From: Syntrophomonadaceae bacterium
GTDB taxonomy: Bacteria > Bacillota > Syntrophomonadia > Syntrophomonadales > Syntrophomonadaceae
DNA: 15,823 nucleotides
Direction: 5' to 3'
NCBI GenBank assembly: GCA_028698695.1
Contig: JAQVWB010000020.1
Coordinates: 1 to 15,823 of the forward strand
Part shown: one piece after another, positions 6,834-14,510 of the stretch
How the letters are laid out: the number at the start of each line of letters is the position of its first letter
Position numbering within the stretch: position 1 is the first letter of the stretch
The notes under the pieces: model-generated
What the model saw: only the letters and a program-made list of their open reading frames with translations
The model's database searches: none
Told to the model about the DNA's origin: nothing
Translations under genes and position numbers: made by a program

Positions 6834-7664
6834 ATGAAAACTTCCTGTCCTTTTTTAGAAACACCCCGGAAGATAAACACCAATTCCTTTAATATTCATA
6901 TACTGAGGGGCTATATTGAAAACATAATCATAATTGAATATAATCATGCTTTACTTTTGTTGGATAGCGGATGTATAAACGATATCAGTCGTATTGAGTT
7001 CTATATCCGGCAAACCCTTCAGCGCCCCATGCAGGATATAAAGTTGATTGCAGTAAGTCATATGCATCCTGATCATGCCGGGGGGGCAGCCTTTCTGCGT
7101 AAAAAATATCAAATCCCTATTGCTGCCCATCCGGATACTGACCGCTGGTATGCAGCTCCGGGTGGTGCATTGCAGCAAATGCTGGACTGTTATATGGCTA
7201 CCTCAGTTGCCCGGCATAATCACCGCCGCCTGCAAAGAATATGCTATAAAAGGAAGCTTCGTCCTGACTATTTGATTAATGACGGAGATACCTTGCCATT
7301 TTTCCCTGACTGGAAAGCATTACATGTGCCTGGACATACCCTGCATGATCTGGTTTTTCATCACCCTGCCGATAAAGTATTGTATATTGCGGATTTGATT
7401 TGTGAAGTTAAGGGGAAACACCAGTTGCCCCTGCCCATCCTTTTCAAGGATAAAATGTCACATTCCTTTGATAAGCTGGGGAAGATTAACGCCAAAACCA
7501 TTATACGTGCTCACGGAGAGGTTATATATCCGGATAGCTGTACCGATTTGTTTGATTTCATGAAAAGTCTTTTGGAGAAACCTGATAGTAAATTCGTTAA
7601 GCGCATTAATTTAATGTCCATTTATACTCCGGAAATAAAACGCCATAATCCTTTTGATATTTGA
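6834..7664 (+). CDS. Metallo-beta-lactamase-fold hydrolase
   Basis: A 276-aa soluble protein of the metallo-beta-lactamase superfamily. The metal-binding pattern is complete: H76-M-H78-P-D80-H81, H168 in the VPGHT motif, D187 in IADL and H227 in RAHGE. This is the dinuclear zinc-hydrolase arrangement, not the HxExD pattern of flavodiiron proteins, and there is no flavodoxin domain, so it is not a truncated rubredoxin-oxygen oxidoreductase. A region of about 50 residues after residue 110 (HNHRRLQRICYKRKLR) is basic and may cap the active site. The start is ATG 6834 with GGGGAG upstream. Its position between rubrerythrin and rubredoxin suggests a role in oxidative or sulfur stress; the substrate is unknown. 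Confidence 0.88.
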   Translation: MKTSCPFLETPRKINTNSFNIHILRGYIENIIIIEYNHALLLLDSGCINDISRIEFYIRQTLQRPMQDIKLIAVSHMHPDHAGGAAFLRKKYQIPIAAHPDTDRWYAAPGGALQQMLDCYMATSVARHNHRRLQRICYKRKLRPDYLINDGDTLPFFPDWKALHVPGHTLHDLVFHHPADKVLYIADLICEVKGKHQLPLPILFKDKMSHSFDKLGKINAKTIIRAHGEVIYPDSCTDLFDFMKSLLEKPDSKFVKRINLMSIYTPEIKRHNPFDI

Positions 7665-7711
7665 TTTGTTTCATAGTTAATTACTCTCGCAAAAGCAAAT
7701 TTGATTTGATA

Positions 7712-7728
7712 CACTATTGAAAATAGTG
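7712..7728. repeat. Perfect inverted repeat upstream of rubredoxin
   Basis: The arms CACTATT and AATAGTG enclose GAA, 10 bases before the GGAGGTG ribosome-binding site of rubredoxin. It could be an mRNA hairpin or an operator; it lacks a T-run and is not a terminator. Confidence 0.4.
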
Positions 7729-7751
7729 AGAATTAGCTGGAGGTGTATATT

Positions 7752-7925
7752 ATGACTAATACTGCAACCGTTTATGAATGTGATGTGTGTGGTTATCTTT
7801 ATGACCCCCAGGAAGGTGACCCGGAAAATGGTGTAGCCCCTGGAACACCTTTCGCAGAACTTCCTTATGAGTGGGTTTGCCCCTTATGCGGAGCAGAGCA
7901 AAGCGAATTTCATCCCGTAGAATAA
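7752..7925 (+). CDS. Rubredoxin
   Basis: A 57-aa one-iron electron-transfer protein of the cytoplasm. The iron site is made by C10-x-x-C13-G-Y and C43-P-L-C46-G, and the usual rubredoxin core residues are present (Y15, the DP.EG...NG.APGT.F..LP..W segment, W41). The start is ATG 7752 because GGAGGTG (7739-7745) lies six bases upstream; a GTG at 7743 is part of that site and is not a start. It probably passes electrons to the rubrerythrin encoded about 1 kb upstream. It is followed at once by a strong bidirectional terminator. Confidence 0.96.
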   Translation: MTNTATVYECDVCGYLYDPQEGDPENGVAPGTPFAELPYEWVCPLCGAEQSEFHPVE

Positions 7926-7931
7926 CGCCAA

Positions 7932-7964
7932 CAACCCCTGGGAGCTAAATACAACCAGGGGTTG
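7932..7964. terminator. Bidirectional terminator between rubredoxin and MFS transporter
   Basis: The 10-base arms CAACCCCTGG (7932-7941) and CCAGGGGTTG (7955-7964) lie between the ends of convergent genes. ACTTATTTTATT follows on the plus strand. The minus side has a weaker T content. Confidence 0.75.
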
Positions 7965-7984
7965 ACTTATTTTATTAACAGCTG

Positions 7985-9184
7985 TTAGTTTAGCTGTGGA
8001 GCGCGACGTACTAATAAAGACATCCCAGCGGCTACAGCACAAAGAATTGCTGCAATTAAAAAGGCTCCGGTTAAGCTGGGCATTGAAGTTGCAATCATTG
8101 GACCTACAATGGCAGCTGAACCATAGGCTACAAAAATTACACCGTAATTGGTTCCCACATTTTTGGTTCCATAATAATCGGCGGTAATGGAAGGGAACAA
8201 AGCCAGAAATCCACCGAAGCAAAATCCAATTAAAGAACATAATCCCAGGAAACTGCCGTAATTCATAGCTATGCTGCTCATAGCAAACATGGACCCGGCA
8301 GCCAGAATATACATAGCCAGCAGTGAATTCATACGGCCCAGTTTATCGGATAGTGTTCCCCAGATAATGCGTCCGGCCGCATTGAAAATTGCCACTACTA
8401 CTACTGCATTAGCGGCTGTAGCTGCGTCCAGCTGCACCAGATTAGTGCCGATATCCTTGGCTAATCCAATAACCATCAGACCGGCAGTACATCCAAACAG
8501 GTACATAATCCACAGCACATAAAACTGAAAAGTCTTTAACATTTCGCCCGTGGAAAAATCAACCCCCTGCCCGGCAGCAGTTGCCTGAGGAGTCCAACCT
8601 GCCGGTGTATAACCTGCCGGCGGCACCACCAGGAATTGCGCACCAATGACTACTGCAACCAGATAAATAATTCCCAGAATAAAAAATGTCTGACTAACCC
8701 CATAAGAACCAAGGAAAGATAAAATGACCGGTTTAAATAATAATGCTCCGGCCCCAAAGCCGGCTACAGCAATGCCACTTATCAGACCGCGCATATCCGG
8801 GAACCACTTCAGGCAGGTTGCCAAGGGGCAAACATAAGCAGTTCCTATACCTGCTCCCCCGATTAATCCATAAAACAGGTATAACTGCATAATGCTGGTG
8901 GCCTGACTGGATAACATCAATCCGACACCCAGCAAAATACCTCCGGCGGTGGCTACCCAACGGGGACCAATCTTATCCTGAATCTTGCCGGCAATAATAG
9001 TAAATATTGAAAATACCATAATAGTAACGGAAAAGGTAAAGACTACATCAACTGCATTCCAGCCGAATTTGTCTATCAAGGGTTGGTTAAACAAACTCCA
9101 TGCATAAACAGCCCCTAGACAGAGCTGAATCAGTACTGCCCCAAAAACTACACTCCAACGATTTTTGGTTTTCTCCTGGTTCAA
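7985..9184 (-). CDS. OFA-type MFS transporter (oxalate/formate antiporter family)
   Basis: An approximately 399-aa membrane protein with 12 predicted transmembrane segments, belonging to the OFA branch of the major facilitator superfamily, which exchanges small carboxylates such as oxalate, formate or lactate. Family marks include GAVYAWSLFNQPL in helix 1, DKIGPRWVATAGG after helix 2 and the PPAGYTPAGW stretch in the central cytoplasmic loop. The preferred start is TTG at 9184-9182, because AGGAGGG lies seven bases upstream; an ATG at 9205 would place that ribosome-binding site inside the gene. The actual substrate cannot be read from sequence; formate or another short acid would suit a fermentative or syntrophic anaerobe, but that is inference. 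The gene is transcribed alone and ends at a shared terminator. Confidence 0.88.
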   Translation of the reverse strand: MNQEKTKNRWSVVFGAVLIQLCLGAVYAWSLFNQPLIDKFGWNAVDVVFTFSVTIMVFSIFTIIAGKIQDKIGPRWVATAGGILLGVGLMLSSQATSIMQLYLFYGLIGGAGIGTAYVCPLATCLKWFPDMRGLISGIAVAGFGAGALLFKPVILSFLGSYGVSQTFFILGIIYLVAVVIGAQFLVVPPAGYTPAGWTPQATAAGQGVDFSTGEMLKTFQFYVLWIMYLFGCTAGLMVIGLAKDIGTNLVQLDAATAANAVVVVAIFNAAGRIIWGTLSDKLGRMNSLLAMYILAAGSMFAMSSIAMNYGSFLGLCSLIGFCFGGFLALFPSITADYYGTKNVGTNYGVIFVAYGSAAIVGPMIATSMPSLTGAFLIAAILCAVAAGMSLLVRRAPQLN

Positions 9185-9316
9185 TAATATGCCCTCCTGT
9201 CCCATATCATTATTTAATAACTTAATAGCAATCTTTTCTGCTGGCTAATCCCCCCTCGCCCTAAGACCCTCCCACTATCTCTAAATACTCATATCTTTTC
9301 AGGAGGTAACCGGCTA

Positions 9317-9397
9317 ATGGCAGCATTACTTCTGCTGAACATGCACAATCAATACACTAAACTCTTTATATATGCCGCCTATTACCTGTATGGGTAA
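9317..9397 (+). CDS. Possible 26-aa hydrophobic peptide
   Basis: A complete short frame, MAALLLLNMHNQYTKLFIYA followed by AYYLYG, starts at ATG 9317, nine bases after AGGAGGT (9301-9307), a near-perfect ribosome-binding site. The peptide is hydrophobic and aromatic, as in small membrane proteins. It is too short for homology judgement by eye. No promoter was identified before it, and the Shine-Dalgarno match could be chance. Confidence 0.35.
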   Translation: MAALLLLNMHNQYTKLFIYAAYYLYG

Positions 9398-9489
9398 ATT
9401 ATATTCACCATTATTTGTGAAAATCCTGTTTATTTTGTGACATTTTTCTCTAAACTTAACTAAATAGCATACCCTAAATTTTTTAAGAC

Positions 9490-9518
9490 TTAACAAGCCA
9501 TCATAAAGCAGTTATACT
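9490..9518 (+). promoter_or_regulatory. Promoter of the acyltransferase gene
   Basis: TTAACA (9490-9495) and TATACT (9513-9518) are separated by 17 bases, each one mismatch from consensus. Transcription would begin near 9525, about 36 bases before the start codon. Confidence 0.65.
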
Positions 9519-9560
9519 TATTAATATTATGATCCCGGATTAATGAAGTGGAGGGAAATT

Positions 9561-10517
9561 ATGGCCAGCGAACGAAATTATATGTTCGATGTACTAAAAG
9601 GATTAGGTATCATATCAGTTATTTTCAGTCATGTTTACCGGGGAGGTACTGACCCGCTGGCTATATTCATAAGGGAAATTGCCATGTGGTGTGTCCCCAT
9701 GTTTTTTATGGTACAGGGTTATTTCATCACCAATGCCAATAACTGGGCGCAATCCACCTGGAAAAAAATCAAAAAAACCTATGTGCCCTATATATACTGG
9801 GCGATTGCTTATGGAGTATTCTACTGGTACACCATTGGAAAAAAGTTTACTGTAATGGACATTATATATGGTAAAACCGCTTTGCATCTATATTACATGT
9901 TTTACTACATAATCTTCGCCATATTATGCCCGCTGCTATATCTGCTGCCTAAAACCCTGCGGCGCTATTTCCTTTACTTCATGATACTAAGTAATGTTGC
10001 AGTAACACTTATACTGGAAATTTCCAAAACTTATCATCTGCAAATAATAACGTTCAGTGGTCCTAATCCGCTTAAATGGTGGGGATTTATTGCCATAGGA
10101 ATGCTGCTGGCTGAATACCCGCAAGTTCGTGATTATATAGCTAAACATGCGCGGGCTTGCTTTTACGCTGCTATAGCCCTGGTTATAATTGGTCTGGTTG
10201 AACCATTTTTGAACAATACCGTTGGTTACCTGTTCAACAAAGTAGCCCTATTCCCACTGTCAATCGGCATTACCCTGGCTCTGGCCATTTACTACAGCGG
10301 AGAGAATCGTCCCGGTACAAGATTCTTATCTTTTGTAGGCAACCGAACATTGGGAATCTATTTGGGGCACTTCTTCCTGGTAGATCCGTTGCGTAATATA
10401 ATACTGCCTGGCGACCGCGCCCTGGTAGCTGTAATAGTACTGTTCACCTGTATATTCGCCAAGGATGTAAAAGACTGGTTTCTGTCCAAACTGCGTACAT
10501 CCCTCAGAGCTAATTGA
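9561..10517 (+). CDS. Membrane acyltransferase, family 3
   Basis: A 318-aa integral membrane protein of the acyltransferase-3 type (PF01757), which typically transfers acetyl or other acyl groups to sugars of the cell surface or exported polymers. The family layout is visible: an N-terminal FDVLKGLGIISVIFSHVYRG with the conserved histidine, then MFFMVQGYF, about ten hydrophobic segments, and a late LGIYLGHFFLVDPLR motif. The start is ATG 9561, five bases after GGAGGG; an upstream in-frame ATG at 9543 would precede that site and is not used. Neither neighbour gives a substrate, and it is a single-gene unit with its own promoter and terminator. Specific function unknown. Confidence 0.88.
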   Translation: MASERNYMFDVLKGLGIISVIFSHVYRGGTDPLAIFIREIAMWCVPMFFMVQGYFITNANNWAQSTWKKIKKTYVPYIYWAIAYGVFYWYTIGKKFTVMDIIYGKTALHLYYMFYYIIFAILCPLLYLLPKTLRRYFLYFMILSNVAVTLILEISKTYHLQIITFSGPNPLKWWGFIAIGMLLAEYPQVRDYIAKHARACFYAAIALVIIGLVEPFLNNTVGYLFNKVALFPLSIGITLALAIYYSGENRPGTRFLSFVGNRTLGIYLGHFFLVDPLRNIILPGDRALVAVIVLFTCIFAKDVKDWFLSKLRTSLRAN

Positions 10518-10549
10518 TAAAGCTGACAATATAACTTTCAAAAATTAAC

Positions 10550-10589
10550 AAAGCTATCCTGCCCCCATAATAAGAAGCAGGATAGCTTT
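10550..10589. terminator. Bidirectional terminator between acyltransferase and citrate synthase
   Basis: Perfect 13-base arms AAAGCTATCCTGC (10550-10562) and GCAGGATAGCTTT (10577-10589) with a 14-base loop, placed between the ends of convergent genes. The A and T ends give short U-tracts on both strands. Confidence 0.85.
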
Positions 10590-10604
10590 AAAAGCTGAAT
10601 TCAA

Positions 10605-11972
10605 TCATCTATGTTCCATGGGAATATAATCACGGCGTTTGGCTACGCTCTTGTACGCTGGTCGGATAATCTTACCGGCATTAACAATCTCCTCAATTCT
10701 ATGAGCACTCCATCCAGAAATTCTGGCTACGGCAAACAACGGAGTAAACAATTCCGGTGGGATACCTAACATACGATAAATTAAACCGGAGTAAAAATCA
10801 ACATTGGCACTTACACCTTTATATACCTGACGATATTTGGCAATGACTTGTGGTGCCAGTCTCTCTACAATGGTATAAAGTCGATACTCTTTTTCCATAT
10901 TTTTCTCACGGGCTAATTCTGCGACTTGATTACGTAAAATAACTGCCCGTGGGTCAGAAATAGAATAAACTGCATGTCCCAAACCATAAATCAACCCGGC
11001 CCTGTCAAAAGCTTCACCCCTTATAAGTCGGGCTAAATAGCTCTCCACTTCATTCTCATCATCCCAGTCTTTCACATTCTGCTTTATATCCTCAAACATC
11101 TTTACTACTTTGGCATTGGCACCACCATGGCGGGGGCCCTTTAATGAGCCTAAGGCTGCCGCAATTACCGCATAAGTATCCGTACCTGATGAGGTTAAAA
11201 CATGGGTTACAAAGGAAGAATTATTTCCGCCTCCATGTTCAGCATGGAGCACCAGGGCCAAATCCAACATACGGGCTTCTAATTCAGTAAATGAATTATC
11301 CGGCCTCAGCATATACAGTATATTTTCCGCAATACTTAAATCGGATCGGGGACTGTGTAAAACCAGACTATTATCACCATGATAATGGGAATAGGCTTGA
11401 TAACCATAAACGGCCAGGGATGGGAACCAGGCAATCAACTGCAGGCTCTGTCTCAACACATTGGCAACGGAAGTATCATCAGGCCGGTCATCATAGCTGT
11501 ATAATGCCAGTACACTACGGGATAAAAGATTCATAATATCCTTGCTGGGAGACTCCAAAATCATGTCACGAGCGAAAAACTCGGGTAATCTCTGATTATT
11601 TAACAACAAAGCTTTAAAATCTGCCAGTTCAGTTGCGGTAGGCAATTCACCAAATAATAATAAATAGCAAGTCTCCTCAAAGCCATGCCGATGCTCACTT
11701 AAAAAACCATTAACAATATCATTAATATCAATTCCCCGATAAAGCAAGCGTCCCGGAACGGGAATAATTTCGTTTTCATCCACAATATATGAATGAACTT
11801 CACCAATATTAGTCAGCCCTACCAGTACTCCACGTCCATCAATGTCGCGCAAACCACGCTTTACTATATATTGATTATAATACTGTGAATCAATTTCACT
11901 GACATCTTCAGCTTTATGGACAAGGCTCATTAAAGTCCGCGTATCAAACTCGGTATAAACTCTACTTTGCAT
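10605..11972 (-). CDS. gltA: Citrate synthase (citrate/2-methylcitrate synthase family)
   Basis: A 455-aa Si-type citrate synthase family enzyme condensing acetyl-CoA (or propionyl-CoA in 2-methylcitrate synthases) with oxaloacetate in the cytoplasm. The catalytic triad is present: H246 in LHAEHGGGN, H333 in GLGHAVY and D392 in ANVDFYSG. GSLKGPRHGGAN and the substrate-binding SDPR after H333 are also intact. It has about 80 residues before the core that are longer than in the shortest bacterial forms. The start is ATG 11972 with a G-rich ribosome-binding site (AAGGGGGG) just upstream. An 8-base-arm palindrome lies 21 bases before the start. In an anaerobe it would probably feed glutamate synthesis. 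Citrate versus methylcitrate use cannot be decided here; the symbol is by family only. Confidence 0.93.
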   Translation of the reverse strand: MQSRVYTEFDTRTLMSLVHKAEDVSEIDSQYYNQYIVKRGLRDIDGRGVLVGLTNIGEVHSYIVDENEIIPVPGRLLYRGIDINDIVNGFLSEHRHGFEETCYLLLFGELPTATELADFKALLLNNQRLPEFFARDMILESPSKDIMNLLSRSVLALYSYDDRPDDTSVANVLRQSLQLIAWFPSLAVYGYQAYSHYHGDNSLVLHSPRSDLSIAENILYMLRPDNSFTELEARMLDLALVLHAEHGGGNNSSFVTHVLTSSGTDTYAVIAAALGSLKGPRHGGANAKVVKMFEDIKQNVKDWDDENEVESYLARLIRGEAFDRAGLIYGLGHAVYSISDPRAVILRNQVAELAREKNMEKEYRLYTIVERLAPQVIAKYRQVYKGVSANVDFYSGLIYRMLGIPPELFTPLFAVARISGWSAHRIEEIVNAGKIIRPAYKSVAKRRDYIPMEHR

Positions 11973-11992
11973 AATACCCCCCTTAAAATTGA

Positions 11993-12014
11993 AACCAGTT
12001 ATTCAAAACTGGTT
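11993..12014. promoter_or_regulatory. Palindrome in the citrate synthase leader (candidate operator)
   Basis: The perfect arms AACCAGTT (11993-12000) and AACTGGTT (12007-12014) have a 6-base centre ATTCAA and lie just upstream of the citrate synthase ribosome-binding site. On the minus strand a TATAAT box (near 12050) lies about 35-40 bases before it, without a good -35 partner, so the dyad would fall around or just after the transcription start. The size and symmetry suit a dimeric repressor; a mRNA hairpin is an alternative. Confidence 0.5.
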
Positions 12015-12151
12015 GTATGTAACTTACTAAAAACGATTATTCTAATTATATACTATTAAAGGGAAATGCCTCCACTTAAATCACTAAAAGCTATTGAATA
12101 CATACCACTGCTTACCTGTGCCGTGTTACTACCGGCTCTACTTTCTTTCCA

Positions 12152-14107
12152 TTATCGACTCATCCGGTCGTAAGTGTGCTTCTGTTTAATGATTTGTCTT
12201 CGTTTTACCAGGAATCTTATAGACAAAATAACCAGCAATACTATTAAGATTATAATTCCGTAAACCGTCAGGGAAATAACATTGGGTTTAGCCAAAAAAG
12301 CCCTGACTGTAGTTTCATTATCAACAATCTTACGGGCCTGCTTTTGATTATAATAAGAAGGAATCTGCGGCACTCCATTAATCTGGTCAAATGATTGAAG
12401 ATACTCGGCTAATGCCAACCATTCCTTCAATTCATTGTTTTCCCCATCCCTGATAATCTCAGCTTCAAAATCCGTGATGGCAATCCCCTCGCGATTTTTC
12501 GGAATAATGGATAATAGTCCAAAGGATTTATCTCCTACTACTGATAACATCTGAGCAGAATACAAACCGGCTACCAATCGGTAAAGTTTCGCATCATCAA
12601 TTTCTTCCCGGGTTCCATCAGAACGCAGTAAAGCTACATCAGTTACTTTATTAAACATGAGTCGATTAGGATTAAATGTATAAGTAAGGCCTGACATATA
12701 AAGCTGGGCAGCATTCATAAGCGGAGTAATAGAAGCATCCACTTCACAGGCAGTCTTTAGCTCCTTGCCGGTTAAATAAACTGAAATTAACGGGTAACCT
12801 GACTTATTATCCGGACCCGTACCCAGAGAACTTACATTGAAAGCATCTGAAACCGTAATGTCGCCCTTTACCAAGGAAGCTCTAATGGTTCCGTTGGGTA
12901 CGATGGCTACATCAACCGGTTGGTAATTTGCTCCTTCAGCTTGCCTGACCGCATAAATAAAGGCATCACTGATTAGATTACCCAGGGGCTGCTCGGCATG
13001 TTGCTCGGTCATCTGCGAAATTGGCATAAAACTAAAGGAAGAATGGGCCAGAATTCCATCAAAAGTCATTCCCATACCATCAAGATATGTCTTTTGAACA
13101 ATACTTTTAAACTTATCAATTCTTTTCTCGATAGCTGAATCAGCTGAAACCCTGTCATTAATCGGTATTAACTGGTATTCCAATTGACGCCAGGCAGAAT
13201 TTCCTTGCTGGATGAGGGTAATCTTTCCCAGGTTTTGACCATATTCACCAGCAGAACAAATATAGGTGTTTCCTATTTTAATAGGTTGATTTAATTTGCT
13301 ATGGGAATGACCGCTTATAATGACATCAATTTCAGGTACTTTTTGAGCCAGAATTACATCTTCCGACTCATCTTCTTCGCTGACCGTCCCGGAATGAGAT
13401 AAGCAAATAATCATGTCCACCTTTTCCTGCTGATGAAGTTTATCAACTATAAGACCAGCCTGCTCAACGGGATCAGTAAAAGTCACTCCTGACATAGGAG
13501 CATTGGAAGCAGCATCCTGACCCATAATTCCAAAAACCCCGATCAGATACCCCTTGCATTCCAGCACCGTATAAGGTCCTGCCCCATACTCATAGAGCGA
13601 TTGCTGCAGTTGTTTTAAATCCTTGCCTGTAATCCTGCCCTCAAAATCTACCGGATAGGAAATATTACCCGCTACTATAAAGGGTAATTCTTCTTTACTG
13701 GCCCGGGCTGCAGTCAGACAATCTGCCAAACCTTGCGGTCGATAGTCAAACTCGTGATTGCCCAGAGTAACTGTATCATATCCCATCTCCCCCGTTAACC
13801 TTAATGCAGCAGCCTCCTGATCAAAAATGGTCTGAAACAAAGTACCCATAGAAAAATCACCGCCATCCAACAGCAGTAAATCTGGATCCTTTTCTCTCTG
13901 CAGATTAATAACAGTTTGCAACCGGGCAAAGCCGCCACGACTTTCCAACTTACCATTCTCTTCCACTTTATAAGGCAGTAGATTATCATGCAAATCATGG
14001 GTAAAAAGAATGGTTACGGAACTTTCTGCAGCCTGCGAGTAATTGCTTCCGGCTATTAAAAGTACCAAAATTAAAAGTAATCCCAGCCCTTTGGACAATC
14101 TAGTCAT
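12152..14107 (-). CDS. Secreted, membrane-anchored 5'-nucleotidase/metallophosphatase
   Basis: An approximately 651-aa exported phosphoesterase that would remove phosphate from nucleotides or related esters outside the membrane. A signal peptide is followed by QAAES. The metallophosphatase domain (about 30-280) has D38-x-H40, GGDF, GNHE (H118 region), SHSG and GHSH (H267, H269). The C-terminal 5'-nucleotidase substrate domain includes EQPLGNLISDAF and NGTIRA near 405-410. A single membrane segment at about 609-633 followed by a basic tail anchors the C-terminus, an alternative to LPXTG attachment. The start at ATG 14107 is preferred because GGTGGGGGA precedes it and it gives a clean signal peptide; ATG 14140 (662 aa) is possible. 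No clear terminator separates it from citrate synthase, 180 bases downstream. Confidence 0.9.
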   Translation of the reverse strand: MTRLSKGLGLLLILVLLIAGSNYSQAAESSVTILFTHDLHDNLLPYKVEENGKLESRGGFARLQTVINLQREKDPDLLLLDGGDFSMGTLFQTIFDQEAAALRLTGEMGYDTVTLGNHEFDYRPQGLADCLTAARASKEELPFIVAGNISYPVDFEGRITGKDLKQLQQSLYEYGAGPYTVLECKGYLIGVFGIMGQDAASNAPMSGVTFTDPVEQAGLIVDKLHQQEKVDMIICLSHSGTVSEEDESEDVILAQKVPEIDVIISGHSHSKLNQPIKIGNTYICSAGEYGQNLGKITLIQQGNSAWRQLEYQLIPINDRVSADSAIEKRIDKFKSIVQKTYLDGMGMTFDGILAHSSFSFMPISQMTEQHAEQPLGNLISDAFIYAVRQAEGANYQPVDVAIVPNGTIRASLVKGDITVSDAFNVSSLGTGPDNKSGYPLISVYLTGKELKTACEVDASITPLMNAAQLYMSGLTYTFNPNRLMFNKVTDVALLRSDGTREEIDDAKLYRLVAGLYSAQMLSVVGDKSFGLLSIIPKNREGIAITDFEAEIIRDGENNELKEWLALAEYLQSFDQINGVPQIPSYYNQKQARKIVDNETTVRAFLAKPNVISLTVYGIIILIVLLVILSIRFLVKRRQIIKQKHTYDRMSR

Positions 14108-14263
14108 TAAGTAATCCCCCACCAACTTCATAAGCACCATTAATATAGCCCTTTAAACACCAGCACTTTATTACATTATAAATAATATTCAAAACAATTG
14201 TTTTCTTAATTAAGCATTTCAATATTTATCTATGAAAATTACTGGTCAAAATTTAAAAAACAG

Positions 14264-14292
14264 TTGATACTATACCGACTAGTCGGTATAGT
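14264..14292 (+). promoter_or_regulatory. Promoter of the second acyl-CoA synthetase
   Basis: TTGATA (14264-14269) and TATAGT (14287-14292) are separated by exactly 17 bases, and the spacer is filled by the palindrome. Transcription would begin near 14299, giving a leader of about 210 bases. Confidence 0.7.
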
Positions 14293-14293
14293 A
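14268..14293. promoter_or_regulatory. 26-bp perfect palindrome, TetR-type operator candidate
   Basis: The half site TACTATACCGACT is followed directly by its exact reverse complement. The core ACCGACT/AGTCGGT type is common among TetR-family operators. The dyad covers the spacer and the -10 box of the promoter, so a bound dimer would block RNA polymerase. A repressor that lets go in the presence of fatty acyl-CoA is a natural guess given the downstream gene. No TetR gene is in the window. Confidence 0.75.
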
Positions 14294-14415
14294 GTATTAA
14301 GAGAATCGTTCGACAGTGAAATTTCCAATTGTTAAAGGAGGGTAGGTAATAGCATTATATCGACAATATTGTACAGTTCCTGATATATAACCAAAGAGAT
14401 TTACCCAATGCCCAT

Positions 14416-14440
14416 CACTAATATTGTTGTAGTGTTTTTT
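14416..14440 (+). terminator. Weak hairpin plus T-run in the leader
   Basis: CACTA (14416-14420) and TAGTG (14430-14434) are followed by TTTTTT. The stem has only five pairs, so it would be a weak terminator. An upstream ACAATATTGT (14363-14372) could pair with AATATTGT inside the loop region, a possible alternative fold. Confidence 0.25.
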
Positions 14441-14460
14441 AAAAATGGTCGGAGGTAATA

Positions 14461-14496
14461 GTGAATTTTAATATTTCTTTTATCTCTATCCGGTAA
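14461..14496 (+). CDS. Possible 11-codon leader peptide
   Basis: GTG 14461 to TAA 14494-14496 encodes MNFNISFISIR. A GGAGGT site four bases upstream of the GTG is nearly identical to the one (GGAGGTAATT) directly before the acyl-CoA synthetase ATG, 14 bases after the leader stop. It could be a translated leader coupled to the main gene, or only a duplicated ribosome-binding site. Confidence 0.3.
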   Translation: MNFNISFISIR

Positions 14497-14510
14497 TTAT
14501 GGAGGTAATT

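Larger units (their letters stand above)
9206..9560. other. Intergenic region between divergent transporter and acyltransferase genes
   Basis: About 350 bases containing a possible 26-codon frame with a full-strength Shine-Dalgarno site, a short imperfect dyad (TTCAC 9404-9408 with GTGAA 9417-9421, 8 bases apart) and a good plus-strand promoter for the acyltransferase. A clear promoter for the minus-strand transporter was not found. Confidence 0.6.
14108..14510. other. Divergent intergenic region with operator and leader
   Basis: About 400 bases between the nucleotidase and acyl-CoA synthetase starts. It contains two AT-rich palindromes side by side (AAAACAATTGTTTT at 14191-14204 and CTTAATTAAG at 14205-14214), a promoter with an embedded 26-base palindrome, and a leader of about 210 bases with extra Shine-Dalgarno sites. 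No clear promoter for the nucleotidase was found. Confidence 0.7.

Noticed and set aside
6834..7664. MBL protein as a truncated flavodiiron oxygen reductase
   Set aside because: The ligand motif is HxHxDH, not HxExD, and there is no flavodoxin part; the frame is complete with its own start and stop.
7884..8522. Short frames on both strands overlapping the transporter gene
   Set aside because: They are shadows of the long minus-strand transporter frame and lack ribosome-binding sites.
9185..9205. ATG start for the transporter at 9205
   Set aside because: AGGAGGG lies between this ATG and the TTG at 9184, at proper spacing for the TTG.
9404..9421. TTCAC-N8-GTGAA dyad as a CRP/FNR-type site
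   Set aside because: The arms are only five bases and the spacing does not fit the CRP (N6) or FNR (N4) consensus.
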